From positions 1-36,802 of the forward strand of contig JAGBTK010000070.1 in NCBI GenBank assembly GCA_017631375.1: a stretch of DNA of 36,802 bases, in the 5' to 3' direction. The notes under the pieces are model-generated. The model was not told the origin of the DNA. It saw only the letters and a program-made list of their open reading frames with translations, and made no database searches. Below are positions 14,341 through 25,100 of this stretch, piece after piece. Both the position numbers and the translations under genes were made by a program. Each line of letters starts with the position of its first letter. The first letter of the stretch is position 1. This DNA comes from Tidjanibacter sp. GTDB lineage: Bacteria; Bacteroidota; Bacteroidia; Bacteroidales; Rikenellaceae.

Positions 14341-16404
14341 TTAGAAGAACTTAACGCGGTTGTCCTTAACGTCGCTCTGCTCGAAGATAGCCTGGTTCAG
14401 ACGCTCCGACATATAGGAGATATTGTTAGCGTCGATGCGTACCTTCTCGCTCTCCTCTGTAACTGCCTCGCTGTCGCTCTTGTCAGTAACGGTGAAGAAG
14501 TAAACGCCGGTCATACCCTCTACAGCCGACGAGAGAGTGCCAACCTCAGCCTTGGTGATAGCACCTACCAACTTAGGCTCAACACCCAGACCGTTGATGT
14601 AGTAGCTGTTGAAGTTAACATCCTCTACTGCAACAACCTCTGCGCCGAGTTTCTCAGCCACCTGCTCGATAGTCGAAAGACCCTTAACCTGCTCTGCAAC
14701 ATAAGCGGTCTTAGCACCGTAGAGCAACTGCTCACGGATCTCGGTAGCAACCTGCTGTACGGTAGCATACTCATCCTCACGCGACTCAACGATAGTAGCA
14801 ACCACATAGTTGCCATCGATCTGCAGAGGCTCCGAAACCTCACCAACCTTACCGGTGAATGCCCAACGGATAAGTGCCTTAGGCTCGGTAAGACCATTGA
14901 TAGTGCGGTCGGTATTGCGTACGCGAACGCTACGCTGGCTCATACCATTGTCGCTCACTGCCTGACGGAAGCCCTCAGTCGAGCCTGCCGAAGCGGTGAT
15001 GAAGTTATTTACATTGTTGTAAACCTCCTGCTCGGTAGCGTCGCCGGGATCAACCTCGTAGGTGATGGTAGCGATCTGTGCCTTCTGCACGGGGGTCGAC
15101 TTGTAGGTAAGTTTCACAACGTGGATACCATAGGTGCTCTCAACGGTGAATACATCGCCCTGCTTGTGCTCAATACAAGCGTTGCTGAACTCCTCAATCA
15201 TCTGCTCGGGAGCGAAACGACCAAGGTCACCACCGGTAGCATTTGCACCGCTGTCAATCGAGAACTCTGCCGAGAGAGCTGCGAAGTCGCCACCCTTGCG
15301 GATAACCTGTACAAGGCTGTCAGCACGCTCCTTCTCGCCTGCGGGGAGGAGGATATGGCTTGCGCCAAGGCTATCGGGCATCATCTTCAACTCAGCCAAA
15401 CGCGACATAGTATATACATCGCCATTGAGTTCGGGACCTACGAGTTCGCCTTTGTGTGCACCAAAAGCAGCAGCTGCAATAGCGGTAGGCAACTCCGACT
15501 CCTTGTAGTAGTAGCGGTCAACCTGGCTCATACTGTTGAGAGCAGCGAACTGCATTGCGTTCTCAGCAGCAGCAAACTCCTCAGCCAGCTTCTCTACCTC
15601 CTCCTGAGCATCAGCATAGTCCTGATCCGAGGGAAGAAGATCGAATACTACATACTCGATATCGCGCGAAGGGGTCTGACGGAAGAGCTCCTTGTGCTCG
15701 TTGTAGTAAGCACGGATATCGTCCGACGAAACATTCACGAGCGAATCGGGGGTCTGCGAGTAGTTGTAAGCAACAACATCAGCCTTGAATACATTGTTAG
15801 CATCTACAACACCCTGCTGTGCCTCAAATGCGGTGGTGTAGAAACCAGCCTCTACAAGCGAGGTAAAGTTCGAGCTGATACGCTCCTGAACCATCTGCTC
15901 CTTCATATACTCCCACATCAGTGCAGCCTCGGGAACAAGACTTACATTGGAGAGGAAGTTTGCGAGATACTCGGTGCTATATACGCCGGTCTCGGGATCC
16001 ATAAAGGTCGATGCGATAACGGGCGAGGTGTAAACACCATTGATCATGTCTACCTGCTCTGCCTCGCTAACCTTGAAACCAAGGCTCTCGAAAGAGGGAA
16101 GATAGGAGTAGCGCATAATCAACTCGTTCCAAGCCATATCGTTCAGCATATCGTGCTGATCAGCGGTAAACGAGTTAACACCCCACATAATCTGGTAGAT
16201 GTTGTTCATTCTGTCCGACTCATCGAGGAACTCCATGTAGCCTACATTGTGGCCCTCGATTTCGCCTACTCTCATTTTACGCGAATTTGCCATATTGGTA
16301 CCACCACTAAACAAGTCACCGAGCAAGAAGGCGATAAGTGCCAATGCAATTACTACGGTAACGATGATACCACCTTTGGTTCTCAAATCATTAAGTGTTG
16401 CCAT
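14341..16404 (-). CDS. ppiD: PpiD/SurA-like membrane-anchored peptidyl-prolyl isomerase
   Basis: Periplasmic folding factor for exported and outer-membrane proteins. A short cytoplasmic start (MATLNDLRTKGG) leads into one membrane helix (about residues 12-32). A SurA_N-like chaperone region of several hundred residues follows. A parvulin domain begins at SLGASHILLP and runs through GGDLGRFAPEQMIEEFSNA to YGIHVVKL. A second helical/chaperone part fills the C-terminus, to 687 residues, near the usual PpiD length. It has its own promoter upstream but follows the CNNM gene on the same strand, and ends at a strong terminator. A 707-codon open frame on the opposite strand (14302-16425) is a shadow. 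Confidence 0.92.
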   Translation of the reverse strand: MATLNDLRTKGGIIVTVVIALALIAFLLGDLFSGGTNMANSRKMRVGEIEGHNVGYMEFLDESDRMNNIYQIMWGVNSFTADQHDMLNDMAWNELIMRYSYLPSFESLGFKVSEAEQVDMINGVYTSPVIASTFMDPETGVYSTEYLANFLSNVSLVPEAALMWEYMKEQMVQERISSNFTSLVEAGFYTTAFEAQQGVVDANNVFKADVVAYNYSQTPDSLVNVSSDDIRAYYNEHKELFRQTPSRDIEYVVFDLLPSDQDYADAQEEVEKLAEEFAAAENAMQFAALNSMSQVDRYYYKESELPTAIAAAAFGAHKGELVGPELNGDVYTMSRLAELKMMPDSLGASHILLPAGEKERADSLVQVIRKGGDFAALSAEFSIDSGANATGGDLGRFAPEQMIEEFSNACIEHKQGDVFTVESTYGIHVVKLTYKSTPVQKAQIATITYEVDPGDATEQEVYNNVNNFITASAGSTEGFRQAVSDNGMSQRSVRVRNTDRTINGLTEPKALIRWAFTGKVGEVSEPLQIDGNYVVATIVESREDEYATVQQVATEIREQLLYGAKTAYVAEQVKGLSTIEQVAEKLGAEVVAVEDVNFNSYYINGLGVEPKLVGAITKAEVGTLSSAVEGMTGVYFFTVTDKSDSEAVTEESEKVRIDANNISYMSERLNQAIFEQSDVKDNRVKFF

Positions 16405-16505
16405 AAGTGTTTTATACTATTTTAATTTTGTTTTATTGTTTCATCTTTTCTCTCTCGGAGCACGATAAGAGGCATACGCACCCTACCCTACTCCAAAATA
16501 GGCCT

Positions 16506-16535
16506 CAAAGATAGTTATTTTCCACTTAAATCAAG
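16506..16535 (-). promoter_or_regulatory. Promoter of ppiD
   Basis: CTTG (16532-16535), 18 bases, TATCTTTG (16506-16513) on the minus strand, about 95 bases before the ATG. The spacing is one base short of the usual range. Confidence 0.6.
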
Positions 16536-16636
16536 CCGATTTTGCATTTTTTTTTGCTCTAAATGAGCACTCTTGCCTACAAATTATCCTTTCGCCACCC
16601 GCAAAACTCTACGCGCAACAGATAAGTCACTCGCTA

Positions 16637-17884
16637 TCAGACAATTCGCACCTTTGCCAAATCAACTCTCGACGAGGTCGAACGAAGCACTCGAATCTCG
16701 ACATTATCCTCCTTTATCACCTCGCCCGCCTTGGGAATACCCTCTGAGCGCGAGAGGATAAAGCCTGCCAGAGTATCATACTCCTCGCTCTCCTCCAGGT
16801 CCAGACCATACTTCTCATTGAGGTAGTCCACCTCCAGGCGGCACGCCAGCACCCACTCGTTATTTCCCGTCTGACGCTCTACGAGTTCGGGCACATCGTG
16901 CTCATCCTCAATCTCTCCAAATATCTCCTCCAAGACATCTTCCAACGAGATGATACCTGCCACCCCGCCAAACTCGTCAATCACCACAGCCACGCTCGAA
17001 CGGCGTTTGGTAAATCGACTCAGCAGATGATCGGCACTCATCGTCTCGGGAACATAGTCGGTCTGCATCAATATATCTCTCAGCGACTTAGGCTGGTTGA
17101 AGAGGCTCTTTGTGGTGACATATCCCACAATGTTGTCAATCGAGCCATCCCACACAAACAGTCGCGAGTACTTTGTCTCAATAAATCGTTCGGTGAGTTG
17201 TTCCACCGAACTGTCGATGGATACCGCCTCGATATCGATGCGCGGCACCATACAATCCCTCACCCTCAGATCGGAAAAATCGAGGGCATTCTGAAAAATT
17301 TTAATCTCTGGCTCCGCCTCCTCAGCCTCGGCACTCTCCTCCACAAGATTTTCAAGATCAATCCTGCCAAAGCTCTGCAAGCCGTGCTCATTGCGCATAG
17401 GAAGACCAAACAACTTGAGCAAACAGAATGACAACCAAGTAGTTACCTTAGCAATAGGCCAAAGCAGCAGATAGCACAACAGCAGGGGAACTGCGAAAAT
17501 TTTAAGATAGCGATTTGGGTTGAGTTTAACAATCGCCTTAGGAGTAAACTCGGAAGTAAAGATAATCACGATAGTCGAGATCAGAGTCTCGATAATCACC
17601 GAGTCGTCCGAGAGGGGCATACCCCAACTCTCTGCCACAAAGTGAATCAGCAGAGTCATATAGGTCGAATAGACAACCAGAGCGATATTGTTGCCAACGA
17701 GAATGGTTGTGAGATACTGTCCCGCATCGCTGGTGAAGATACGGATTATGCGACCGAAGATCGGATTTTGCTTTCGGTCAATCTCCAGCTTCAGCTTATT
17801 GGCACTCGTAAAGGCAATCTCCATCCCCGAGAAAAACGCGGAGAAGAGCAACGCCACAACCACTATTATCAACACCGAATACAT
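16637..17884 (-). CDS. CNNM/CBS-domain membrane protein (GldE/hemolysin C family)
   Basis: The family includes magnesium/cobalt efflux proteins (CorC, CNNM) and GldE of gliding flavobacteria. The 415 residues comprise a DUF21 membrane domain with three to four hydrophobic helices (residues 1-170, beginning MYSVLIIVVVALLFSAFFSG), two CBS repeats (about 200-320, with CMVPRIDIEAV and VVIDEFGGVAGIISLEDVLE), and a CorC_HlyC domain at the end. The start codon directly abuts the lptC stop codon with no gap, indicating co-translation. Gliding or hemolysis is not implied; ion transport is the best guess. Confidence 0.88.
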   Translation of the reverse strand: MYSVLIIVVVALLFSAFFSGMEIAFTSANKLKLEIDRKQNPIFGRIIRIFTSDAGQYLTTILVGNNIALVVYSTYMTLLIHFVAESWGMPLSDDSVIIETLISTIVIIFTSEFTPKAIVKLNPNRYLKIFAVPLLLCYLLLWPIAKVTTWLSFCLLKLFGLPMRNEHGLQSFGRIDLENLVEESAEAEEAEPEIKIFQNALDFSDLRVRDCMVPRIDIEAVSIDSSVEQLTERFIETKYSRLFVWDGSIDNIVGYVTTKSLFNQPKSLRDILMQTDYVPETMSADHLLSRFTKRRSSVAVVIDEFGGVAGIISLEDVLEEIFGEIEDEHDVPELVERQTGNNEWVLACRLEVDYLNEKYGLDLEESEEYDTLAGFILSRSEGIPKAGEVIKEDNVEIRVLRSTSSRVDLAKVRIV

Positions 17885-18526
17885 CTACTCACCCTCTATC
17901 GCGCCCACACTCTGTCTATCTATATCCTCGTCGTCGACCACAATAGCATCCTCCTCTTTGCCCTCCATCTGGCTCATATCCACGTGGATACGACCTGTCT
18001 GGTTGCGAAAACGCCAATCCTTGAAGTCCGAGTCGGATTCAAAGCCCTCGCCCACGAAGTAGTCCTCGCCCTCGCGCACCATACAGTCCACATTGGAATA
18101 GACTCTGTCGGTCTTCTGGTCCCAGAAGAGCTGCTGTGTGTAGAGCGTACGACCGCCTTCGCCCTCGGCAACCACATTGCCTCGTGCCTCCCACAACTCA
18201 CGCTTCTCGTAGCTGATGCCGTAGTCCGCCTTCAAGGTCGATTCGACATTACCCAACGAGTCGTAGGTAATAATATCCACCCCTCTGCGGAACTCCATAT
18301 ATGGCTCGGCAGCAAGCTCATAACGCTCCATCAGCGGAGCATAGAAACGGTAACTCTTCACTCCGTTCTGGCTCACAAGCATTGTAAGCGTATCGCTCTG
18401 CTGAGTGAGCATAGTCTCCGGATTGTAGTTTCCGACCGCACTCTCCGACGAGCACGAAAATAGCAAGATAGCACCTCCGAAAAGAGGTGCTACCCACGCT
18501 ATTATATGTTTTCTAACGCTTTTCAT
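17885..18526 (-). CDS. lptC: LPS export protein LptC (lipoprotein form)
   Basis: LptC links the inner-membrane LptBFG transporter to the periplasmic LptA bridge. The 213-residue protein begins with an export segment ending in a lipobox (ILLFSC, C25), so here the anchor looks like a lipid rather than the helix found in E. coli. An LptC/OstA-like beta fold follows (about residues 45-180: SYRFYAPLMERYE, TLKADYGISYEKRELWEARGN at its core). The C-terminal tail is acidic and lacks structure. It lies between a TPR protein gene (95-base gap) and the CNNM gene (no gap). Annotation rests on fold-like pattern and conserved Bacteroidota context. Confidence 0.83.
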   Translation of the reverse strand: MKSVRKHIIAWVAPLFGGAILLFSCSSESAVGNYNPETMLTQQSDTLTMLVSQNGVKSYRFYAPLMERYELAAEPYMEFRRGVDIITYDSLGNVESTLKADYGISYEKRELWEARGNVVAEGEGGRTLYTQQLFWDQKTDRVYSNVDCMVREGEDYFVGEGFESDSDFKDWRFRNQTGRIHVDMSQMEGKEEDAIVVDDEDIDRQSVGAIEGE

Positions 18527-18620
18527 ATTTGTCGGCAGCGGGCACTAATCTCTTAACAAAAGCCGACCCAACCGAGTCAATCTCCTATAAAGTCCTCTAT
18601 GCCACTACCTTACGAGAAAA

Positions 18621-19949
18621 CTATCGGCCCTCCTTAACGGTGGTACGGCCACTGATCCAACCGCAGTTAACGGTATAAGCGTTACCTACGCTAAGACCAC
18701 GGAAGAAGCACTCCTCCTTGTTGGGGAACGAGTTGCGGAAGCTCTGAGCGAGCTGCTCAACAGTCTGCAACTGGGGATCACCCTCCTCCAACAGACGGCG
18801 TGCGTTAAGAACGGTGTCGTAAGCCAACCAATAAACGGTCAGACGCTCGAAGTCCGAGCAAGCACCCGAACCTGCTGCATAAGCCTGAGCCAACACGATG
18901 TAAGCCATTGCGCTCTCGGGGTTGATCTCGATAGCCTGCTTTGCAAAGTTAGCAGCATTGCGGGGGTTGTCGTTCAGAATCTCGTTACCTGCAATCTGGA
19001 TTGCGAGCTGCGACTTGGTCATAGGATCCTGCTCAGCCTCAATAGCCTTGGTCAGATACTCGATACTCTTGGCCAGGTCGCCATTCTTCTCGTAACCCTT
19101 AGCCAATGCCATAGCGGTCTCAGCGGTAGCCTCCTGAGCGAGCAACATATCACCTACCTCAAAGAAGAAGGGAGTGAGGCACTCGCTGCGGCTCAACAGA
19201 GCAAACGCCTTCTTAATCTGAGTGAGCTCAGCATTACCACCCTCGAAACGGGGCTTGTAGATCTTCTCAAGGTTCTCGCAGTTGGCAGCACCCGAGTTGA
19301 TAAAGAGGTTCTCGAAGGTATCGATAAACTTCTGATCACCGGTGGTAGCCATCAACTTAGCGATACGATCGTACTCGTCCATATAGTACTCAGTCTCAAC
19401 CTCCAGATCCTGATACTGCTCGGTAAGTACCTGGAAGTACTGTGCAGTAAACTCAGCGTCAACGCTCTCCGATGCAGCGATAGCATCCTGGAATACCTTC
19501 AGTACGCCGGGCTTGTCGCTTGCGCGGTAGTTGTAATAGTCTTTTGCCTTACCCTTCAAGATATATGCAAGACCATAGCGAGCATCATCAGCAAAGTGCT
19601 CAGCACGCATATCGTAAAGCATCATAAGCGAGTCGGTGTAGAGATTACGCTCGTTAACCGAAGTAGCACCAGCAATCATACGACGGTAGATGTTGGTACC
19701 CCATACATAGATGTTCATCTTTGCCTTAGGGCAGTCACGAAGAAGATCTTTCAAATAACCAAGTGCGACATCATACTTCTTGTTGTCGTATGCGTCCTTG
19801 TAGAAGTTGAACTTGAGAGCGTTCTGATAGCGCTCCTCCTGAGTGGCATTCTCACCCCACTCCTCGCCAAATGTCTGCTGCTGTGCCATTACGCTCTGAG
19901 CGCCAATCAGCATAGCCAAAGCAACCAAAAGACTCTTAAATGCTTTCAT
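18621..19949 (-). CDS. Exported TPR-repeat protein
   Basis: Function unknown. The signal peptide MKAFKSLLVALAMLIGAQSV ends before QQQ (about residue 22). The 442 residues are mostly helical. Degenerate TPR units are visible at about 50-75 (YKDAYDNKKYDVALGYLKD), and clearer ones at about 280-355 (AMALAKGYEKNGDLAKSIEY, then ANFAKQAIEINPESAMAYIV). The C-terminus is non-repetitive with several cysteines. It follows the barrel gene by 58 bases and precedes lptC, so a periplasmic scaffold role in envelope assembly is plausible but inferred from position only. Confidence 0.85.
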   Translation of the reverse strand: MKAFKSLLVALAMLIGAQSVMAQQQTFGEEWGENATQEERYQNALKFNFYKDAYDNKKYDVALGYLKDLLRDCPKAKMNIYVWGTNIYRRMIAGATSVNERNLYTDSLMMLYDMRAEHFADDARYGLAYILKGKAKDYYNYRASDKPGVLKVFQDAIAASESVDAEFTAQYFQVLTEQYQDLEVETEYYMDEYDRIAKLMATTGDQKFIDTFENLFINSGAANCENLEKIYKPRFEGGNAELTQIKKAFALLSRSECLTPFFFEVGDMLLAQEATAETAMALAKGYEKNGDLAKSIEYLTKAIEAEQDPMTKSQLAIQIAGNEILNDNPRNAANFAKQAIEINPESAMAYIVLAQAYAAGSGACSDFERLTVYWLAYDTVLNARRLLEEGDPQLQTVEQLAQSFRNSFPNKEECFFRGLSVGNAYTVNCGWISGRTTVKEGR

Positions 19950-20007
19950 AATTGTTAAAAACCGGTTTAAAATTGTTATGTTTATAGTTTGTTTTATCTA
20001 AGTTTGT

Positions 20008-21312
20008 TTAGTCGTACTGATACTTCACGAACCAATAGTCTTCACCGAACATATTGAATTCAAGCGAGAACTTAACATAGTTCTCTTTCACCAATCCGGC
20101 TTTCAATGTACCGCGCTGTCCGAGCTCCAATCCGACATTCACCATCGACAGACCTGCCATACCGAGTGGTACTCCGATACCGAATGTAAGTGCCTTTTCG
20201 GAGATTGCCTGATCTCGGATCGCCATATAGTACTGTCCGTAGCGCACACCTGCACGATAGGAGATGCGGCGGAAGAAACTGCGGATATCGTTGGGCGAGG
20301 GGATGAACTCACCACCCAGACGAACAGTGCTGGTATTCTGGAACTTGATACCGTTCTCCAAATCGGCAACATTCTTCTTACCCCAATCGCTGTAAGCATA
20401 GTCTGCTCCTACGCTGAAACGGTTGCTGTGGTAGAAGACACCCACGCTCATTGTCGAAGGGAGCGAGAATGCCGAAGTAAATGTATCGTAAGAGATGGTA
20501 TCTCCTGCAATCACATTGCCCGAGGGTACAAAACGAGTAACCTTGGTATCGAGCGGACCACCCAGCTCATAGGTAGCACCCAGCGTCAGACGATTCTTCT
20601 CATTGGAGATAAGGTCAGCCTGCAAACCGAAGTCGGCTTTGATACTTCTAATCACCTCGTCGTCCTGTCCCATAACCGAGTAGTAGGTATCTGCACCTGT
20701 AAAACTTGTAATGGTCGAGGAGAATGCGCGATTGATCTTACCGTGATAGTAGATCATATCTGCACCAATCGACAAACGGGGGATAATCTCCCAACCTGCA
20801 CCCAACTTGAACTGCGATACGCCACCCGAGCCATCGTAGTTATATACCACATAGCCCAACTCGCTAACGATATCGGGGCGGGTATCCACCTTGCTTACGC
20901 GATAGCCCACCTGCGAATAGGGGGTTACGCTGAATGCAACACCGAGTCCTTTGGCAACAGGGAACTCAATCGACACATCGCGCATATTGAAGGTGTTGAA
21001 ACTTGTACCGGTAGTCGCATTCTTTGAATAGACATTCACACCCTCCATACCGAAGTTAAAGAGGAAACTGTTCTGTCCAATCATACTATACGACGCAGGG
21101 TTCATCGAGTTGATTGTGTATGAACTACGGAAACCAATACCTGTACCACCCATACTGCGCAGAAGTGCAGCTCCTGGGGTGGTAATATCACCAATACCGT
21201 AGAAGGTGTAGGGCGAGTATGCGTTGATGCTGCTGCTCTGGCCAAACGCCTGCTGCCCCATCAACACTGCCGCTACTGCAACAATCGTATAAATCGCTCT
21301 CTTAAAACGCAT
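20008..21312 (-). CDS. Outer-membrane beta-barrel, OmpP1/FadL/PorV-like
   Basis: A predicted outer-membrane barrel of unknown cargo. A signal peptide (cleavage near AFG/Q, residue 24-25) is followed by an N-terminal FadL-like stretch: SPYTFYGIGD, then LLRSMGGTGIGFRSSYTINS and MNPASY. Alternating amphipathic strands run to the end (FGIGVPLGMAGLSMVNVGLE, YVKFSLEFNMFGEDYWFVKY). Length is 434 residues. Its ATG overlaps the coaX stop region by 11 bases, so translation is coupled. The family includes fatty-acid channels and PorV-type shuttle proteins; the sequence does not decide between them. Confidence 0.85.
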   Translation of the reverse strand: MRFKRAIYTIVAVAAVLMGQQAFGQSSSINAYSPYTFYGIGDITTPGAALLRSMGGTGIGFRSSYTINSMNPASYSMIGQNSFLFNFGMEGVNVYSKNATTGTSFNTFNMRDVSIEFPVAKGLGVAFSVTPYSQVGYRVSKVDTRPDIVSELGYVVYNYDGSGGVSQFKLGAGWEIIPRLSIGADMIYYHGKINRAFSSTITSFTGADTYYSVMGQDDEVIRSIKADFGLQADLISNEKNRLTLGATYELGGPLDTKVTRFVPSGNVIAGDTISYDTFTSAFSLPSTMSVGVFYHSNRFSVGADYAYSDWGKKNVADLENGIKFQNTSTVRLGGEFIPSPNDIRSFFRRISYRAGVRYGQYYMAIRDQAISEKALTFGIGVPLGMAGLSMVNVGLELGQRGTLKAGLVKENYVKFSLEFNMFGEDYWFVKYQYD

Positions 21313-22054
21313 TATATTCTAAAATTTTATTCAGACCGATACAAACCAAGTCCAATTCTGCAAATATCGTGGTTTTTATTTTCTTTTCAAAACATTTAGC
21401 GTCACCACCTGTAAAAATAGTTATAATTTTTCCGCAACGCTCCGTCCAATTTCGGATGTAACCCTCTGTTTCATAGCAAATTCCATCGATTACACCCAAT
21501 TTAATTGCATCGGCAGTCTTTTTGCCAATTTTTTCGCCACACTTACCCGACATATCTCCCTCTTCCAGAGGCAGGAAAGCGGCCGAACGATGGAGCGATT
21601 GGTAGCGCATATCCATACCCGGAGCAATGTTGCCTCCCAAGTAGACCCCCTCGGCACTCACAAGGTCGTAAGTGATAGCCGTTCCGTAGTCGATAATCAG
21701 CAGATTTTCATTCGGAAACAGAGCCGCACCACCCACCGCAGCAGCCAATCGGTCGGGACCGAGAGTCTCTGGTGTGGCATAGCCGTTACGCAATGGTGTA
21801 GGGGTGTCGCCCTTCAGCACCACAACGGGAGCCTTGTAGCCTGCATCTGCCACCGCTCTGCCAAGCGAGGCAGCTACTTCATCGCCAGAGGAGCGAGTGG
21901 AAGAAATTATCGCACTCTCAGGTCGAAAACCGGCAACCAACTCAGCAGCTATCTCTTCACTCCACTGCTCTGCACGATGACGATAAACAATTTTATCATC
22001 ATCAAAAACGGCAATTTTTACCGCTGTATTGCCCATATCGACCGTTAATCTCAT
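21302..22054 (-). CDS. coaX: Type III pantothenate kinase
   Basis: First step of coenzyme A synthesis: pantothenate plus ATP gives 4'-phosphopantothenate. The 250 residues show the ASKHA-fold nucleotide motifs: VDMGNTAVKIAVFD at the start (D6), the pantothenate site region GYATPETLGPDRLAA, DYGTAITYDLV (catalytic Asp region), GGNIAPGMDMRYQSLH and FTGGDA near the end. Type III enzymes are insensitive to CoA feedback. It lies 83 bases after mfd on the same strand, and its end overlaps the barrel gene. coaBC, two steps further on, lies elsewhere in this window. Confidence 0.95.
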   Translation of the reverse strand: MRLTVDMGNTAVKIAVFDDDKIVYRHRAEQWSEEIAAELVAGFRPESAIISSTRSSGDEVAASLGRAVADAGYKAPVVVLKGDTPTPLRNGYATPETLGPDRLAAAVGGAALFPNENLLIIDYGTAITYDLVSAEGVYLGGNIAPGMDMRYQSLHRSAAFLPLEEGDMSGKCGEKIGKKTADAIKLGVIDGICYETEGYIRNWTERCGKIITIFTGGDAKCFEKKIKTTIFAELDLVCIGLNKILEYNAF

Positions 22055-22137
22055 TTTTTTTGCATTTTTTCTCGTTCACCACCATATATATTTAAAGGTG
22101 ACCGAGTATCTCTTTACTATTATGATGTTTATTACCC

Positions 22138-25100
22138 CTATTTTGTTGCATCTGTCATCCCCTTGCGTGCCACTTCGAGTACCTTATCGAGCAATTTCCA
22201 ACCCTCCTCCACATTTGCAATATTTCGGATAGTCATTCCCAGACGCCCTGTTGACTGGCGCAACACAAAGCGGTCGGGATGGCTGGTGGCATAGCGCAAC
22301 ACACCCATAAACATTCCGCTCTTATAGTAAGCCGACTTCTGGTCTGCCGGGAAGGAGAGCAGCATCAGTCCATTCTTAACCTTCACCTTCTCCACACCCA
22401 GCAGGATACACCTGCGACGCAGACGCACCACATCGAGCAGCGCAAGCACCTGACGAGGCATCTGTCCGAATCGGTCGGTCACCTCGGCAGCAAAGCGCGC
22501 CAACTCCTCTTCGTCGGTCATATTGTCGAGCTGGCGATAGAGCCTGAGTTTCTCGGCCGTATTGCCCACATAGCCGTCAGGCAGCAGCGCCTCCTCAACG
22601 CTCTCCACCTGACAATCAGTTACATAGAGAATATCCTCGCCTACACCCTGAGCCTCCACAGCCTCAATGCCGACAACCTCGTCAAGTCCCTCAGTACCCT
22701 CAGCGCGCAACTCGGCAATCGCCTCGGACAAAATTTTCTGGTAGGTCTCAAAGCCCATATCGGCAATAAATCCACTCTGTTCGGCTCCGAGCAGGTTGCC
22801 CGCACCTCGTATATCCAAGTCCTGCATAGCGATATTGAATCCCGAACCCAAGTCCGAGAACTCCTCAATAGCCCTCAGCCTGCGACGCGCATCGGTCGAG
22901 AGCAACTCATCGGGGGGCGAGAGCAGATAGCAGAAACTCTTACGGAACGATCGTCCCACACGACCACGCAGCTGGTGCAGTGCGCTCAGACCAAAGCGGT
23001 GAGCGTCGTTGATGATTATGGTATTGGCATTGGGGATGTCGATACCGTTCTCAATAATCGTGGTAGCAACCAAGATATCGTACTCCCCGTAGATAAAGTC
23101 CATAATTATCTTTTCGAGCTGTGCGGCAGGCATCTGACCGTGACCAATCACTATCCTCGCCTCGGGGACTACACGCTGGATAACGCCTGCCACCCTTTCG
23201 ATATCCTCAACTCGGTTATGCACGAAAAAGACCTGTCCGCCACGACCCAGCTCAAACTCCACCGCCTCGCGGATAATCTCCTCATCAAAGAGGTGCGACT
23301 CGGTGATGATAGGCTGACGGTTGGGTGGCGGTGTGGCAATCACTGACAGATCGCGCGCACCCATAAGAGAGAATTGGAGGGTACGGGGGATGGGTGTTGC
23401 CGTAAGAGTGAGAGTATCGACACTCACACTCAGCTGGCGCAGTCGCTCCTTGCTTGCCACGCCAAATTTCTGTTCCTCGTCAATAATGAGCAGACCCAGC
23501 GAGCGGAAACTGATATCCTTTCCGAGCAGTTTGTGCGTACCTATAATAATATCAATCGTACCATTGGCCAATCCCTCACGAATCTCCCTCACCTCCTTGG
23601 CACTCTTCACACGCGAGAGCATCTCCACCTTTACGGGCATACCTCTCAGTCGCTCGGCAAATGTGCGGTAGTGTTGCAGGGCGAGAATGGTGGTCGGCAC
23701 AAGTACTGCCACCTGCTTGGAGTCGCAAGCCGCCTTGAAGGCTGCGCGAATAGCCACCTCGGTCTTACCGAAGCCCACATCGCCACATATCAGTCTGTCC
23801 ATCGGGCGCGACGACTCCATATCGCCCTTGACAAGCTCCATAGCCTTCTGCTGGTCGGGGGTCTCCTCGTAGGGGAACGAGGCCTCCATCTCATTCTGTA
23901 AATACCCGTCGGGCGAGAATCGGAAGCCACCCAACGCCTTACGCTCGGCATAGAGGCGTATCAGCTCGCGGGCAATGTTCTTCACCGCCTTCTTGGTCGC
24001 CTCCTTCATCTTCTGCCAAGCACCCGTGCCGAGTTTATATACTCGGGGAGGTGCCTCCGTATCGCCCGCCTTGTAGCGCGATATGCGATGGAGGGAGTGG
24101 ACATTGACGAGCAACACATCGCCATCGCGGTAGAGAATCTTCACCGACTCACTCTCCTTACCGCCATCGTTGGTGCGCACCAAGCCACCAAAACGACCGA
24201 CACCGTGGTCGATATGCACCACAAAGTCGCCCATCTTGAGTTCGCCAAGCTCCTGAATCGAGAGGCTCTGGCTACGGTCAATCTCGCCACGCAGACGGTA
24301 GCGGTGATAGCGGTCAAAAATCTGATGATCGGTGTACATACACACCTTCAACTCTCCATCGATAAAGCCCTCGTGGAGTGTCACCATCATCGGCTCAAAA
24401 GTGGCGTGCACACGACCCTCGGAGGCAAAGACATTCTGCAATCGCTCGTGCTGCAAACGACTCTCAGAGAGGATATATGTAAAAAATCCTTCGCTCTGGC
24501 GTGCCGAGAGTTCATCGGCAAGCATACCATACTGCTTGTTGAAGAGTGGCTGAGGTGATGTGCGGAAGGTTATCTCCTGACCGGCAGGCAATCTGCGCGA
24601 GGGGCGACGAACAATAACAGCCGAACGCTCCAACACATTGAGCAGCCTGCGCGAAGATGTGAGCAGAGCCTGCACCTCAGTCGGATCGTCACTGTCGGCA
24701 AGCATCTTCTTGCGCAGTTCGTCCACCGTGCTGCACATACTCTCCACATCGTCAATCCACCAGGTCGCTCCACGCGCATACTCGGCCAACGAGATACGCT
24801 CCTCCTCGCCTGCCTGTCCCTTCAGATCGGGAACAATGGTCACCTTATCGCATCGCTCGGTGGAGCGTTGCGACGATATCTCAAAACGACGGATAGCATC
24901 TATCTCATCGCCAAAAAAGTCCAGACGAACAGGGCGGTTGTCGGCAAAGGAGAAGACATCGATAATACCGCCACGACGCGAGTACTGCCCCGGCTCATAA
25001 ACAAAATCCACCTTCTGAAACCCGAGAGCCTCAATGCGCTCCACCATCTCATCCATAGCCACCTGCTCGCCACAAGCGACCGAGAGCGAGCGCGAGCCGA

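Noticed and set aside
14302..16425. 707-codon open frame on the plus strand opposite ppiD
   Set aside because: It mirrors ppiD, which has clear membrane, SurA_N and parvulin segments. The reverse frame is rich in Leu, His, Asn and Ser, with no recognisable domain. It arises from codon bias.
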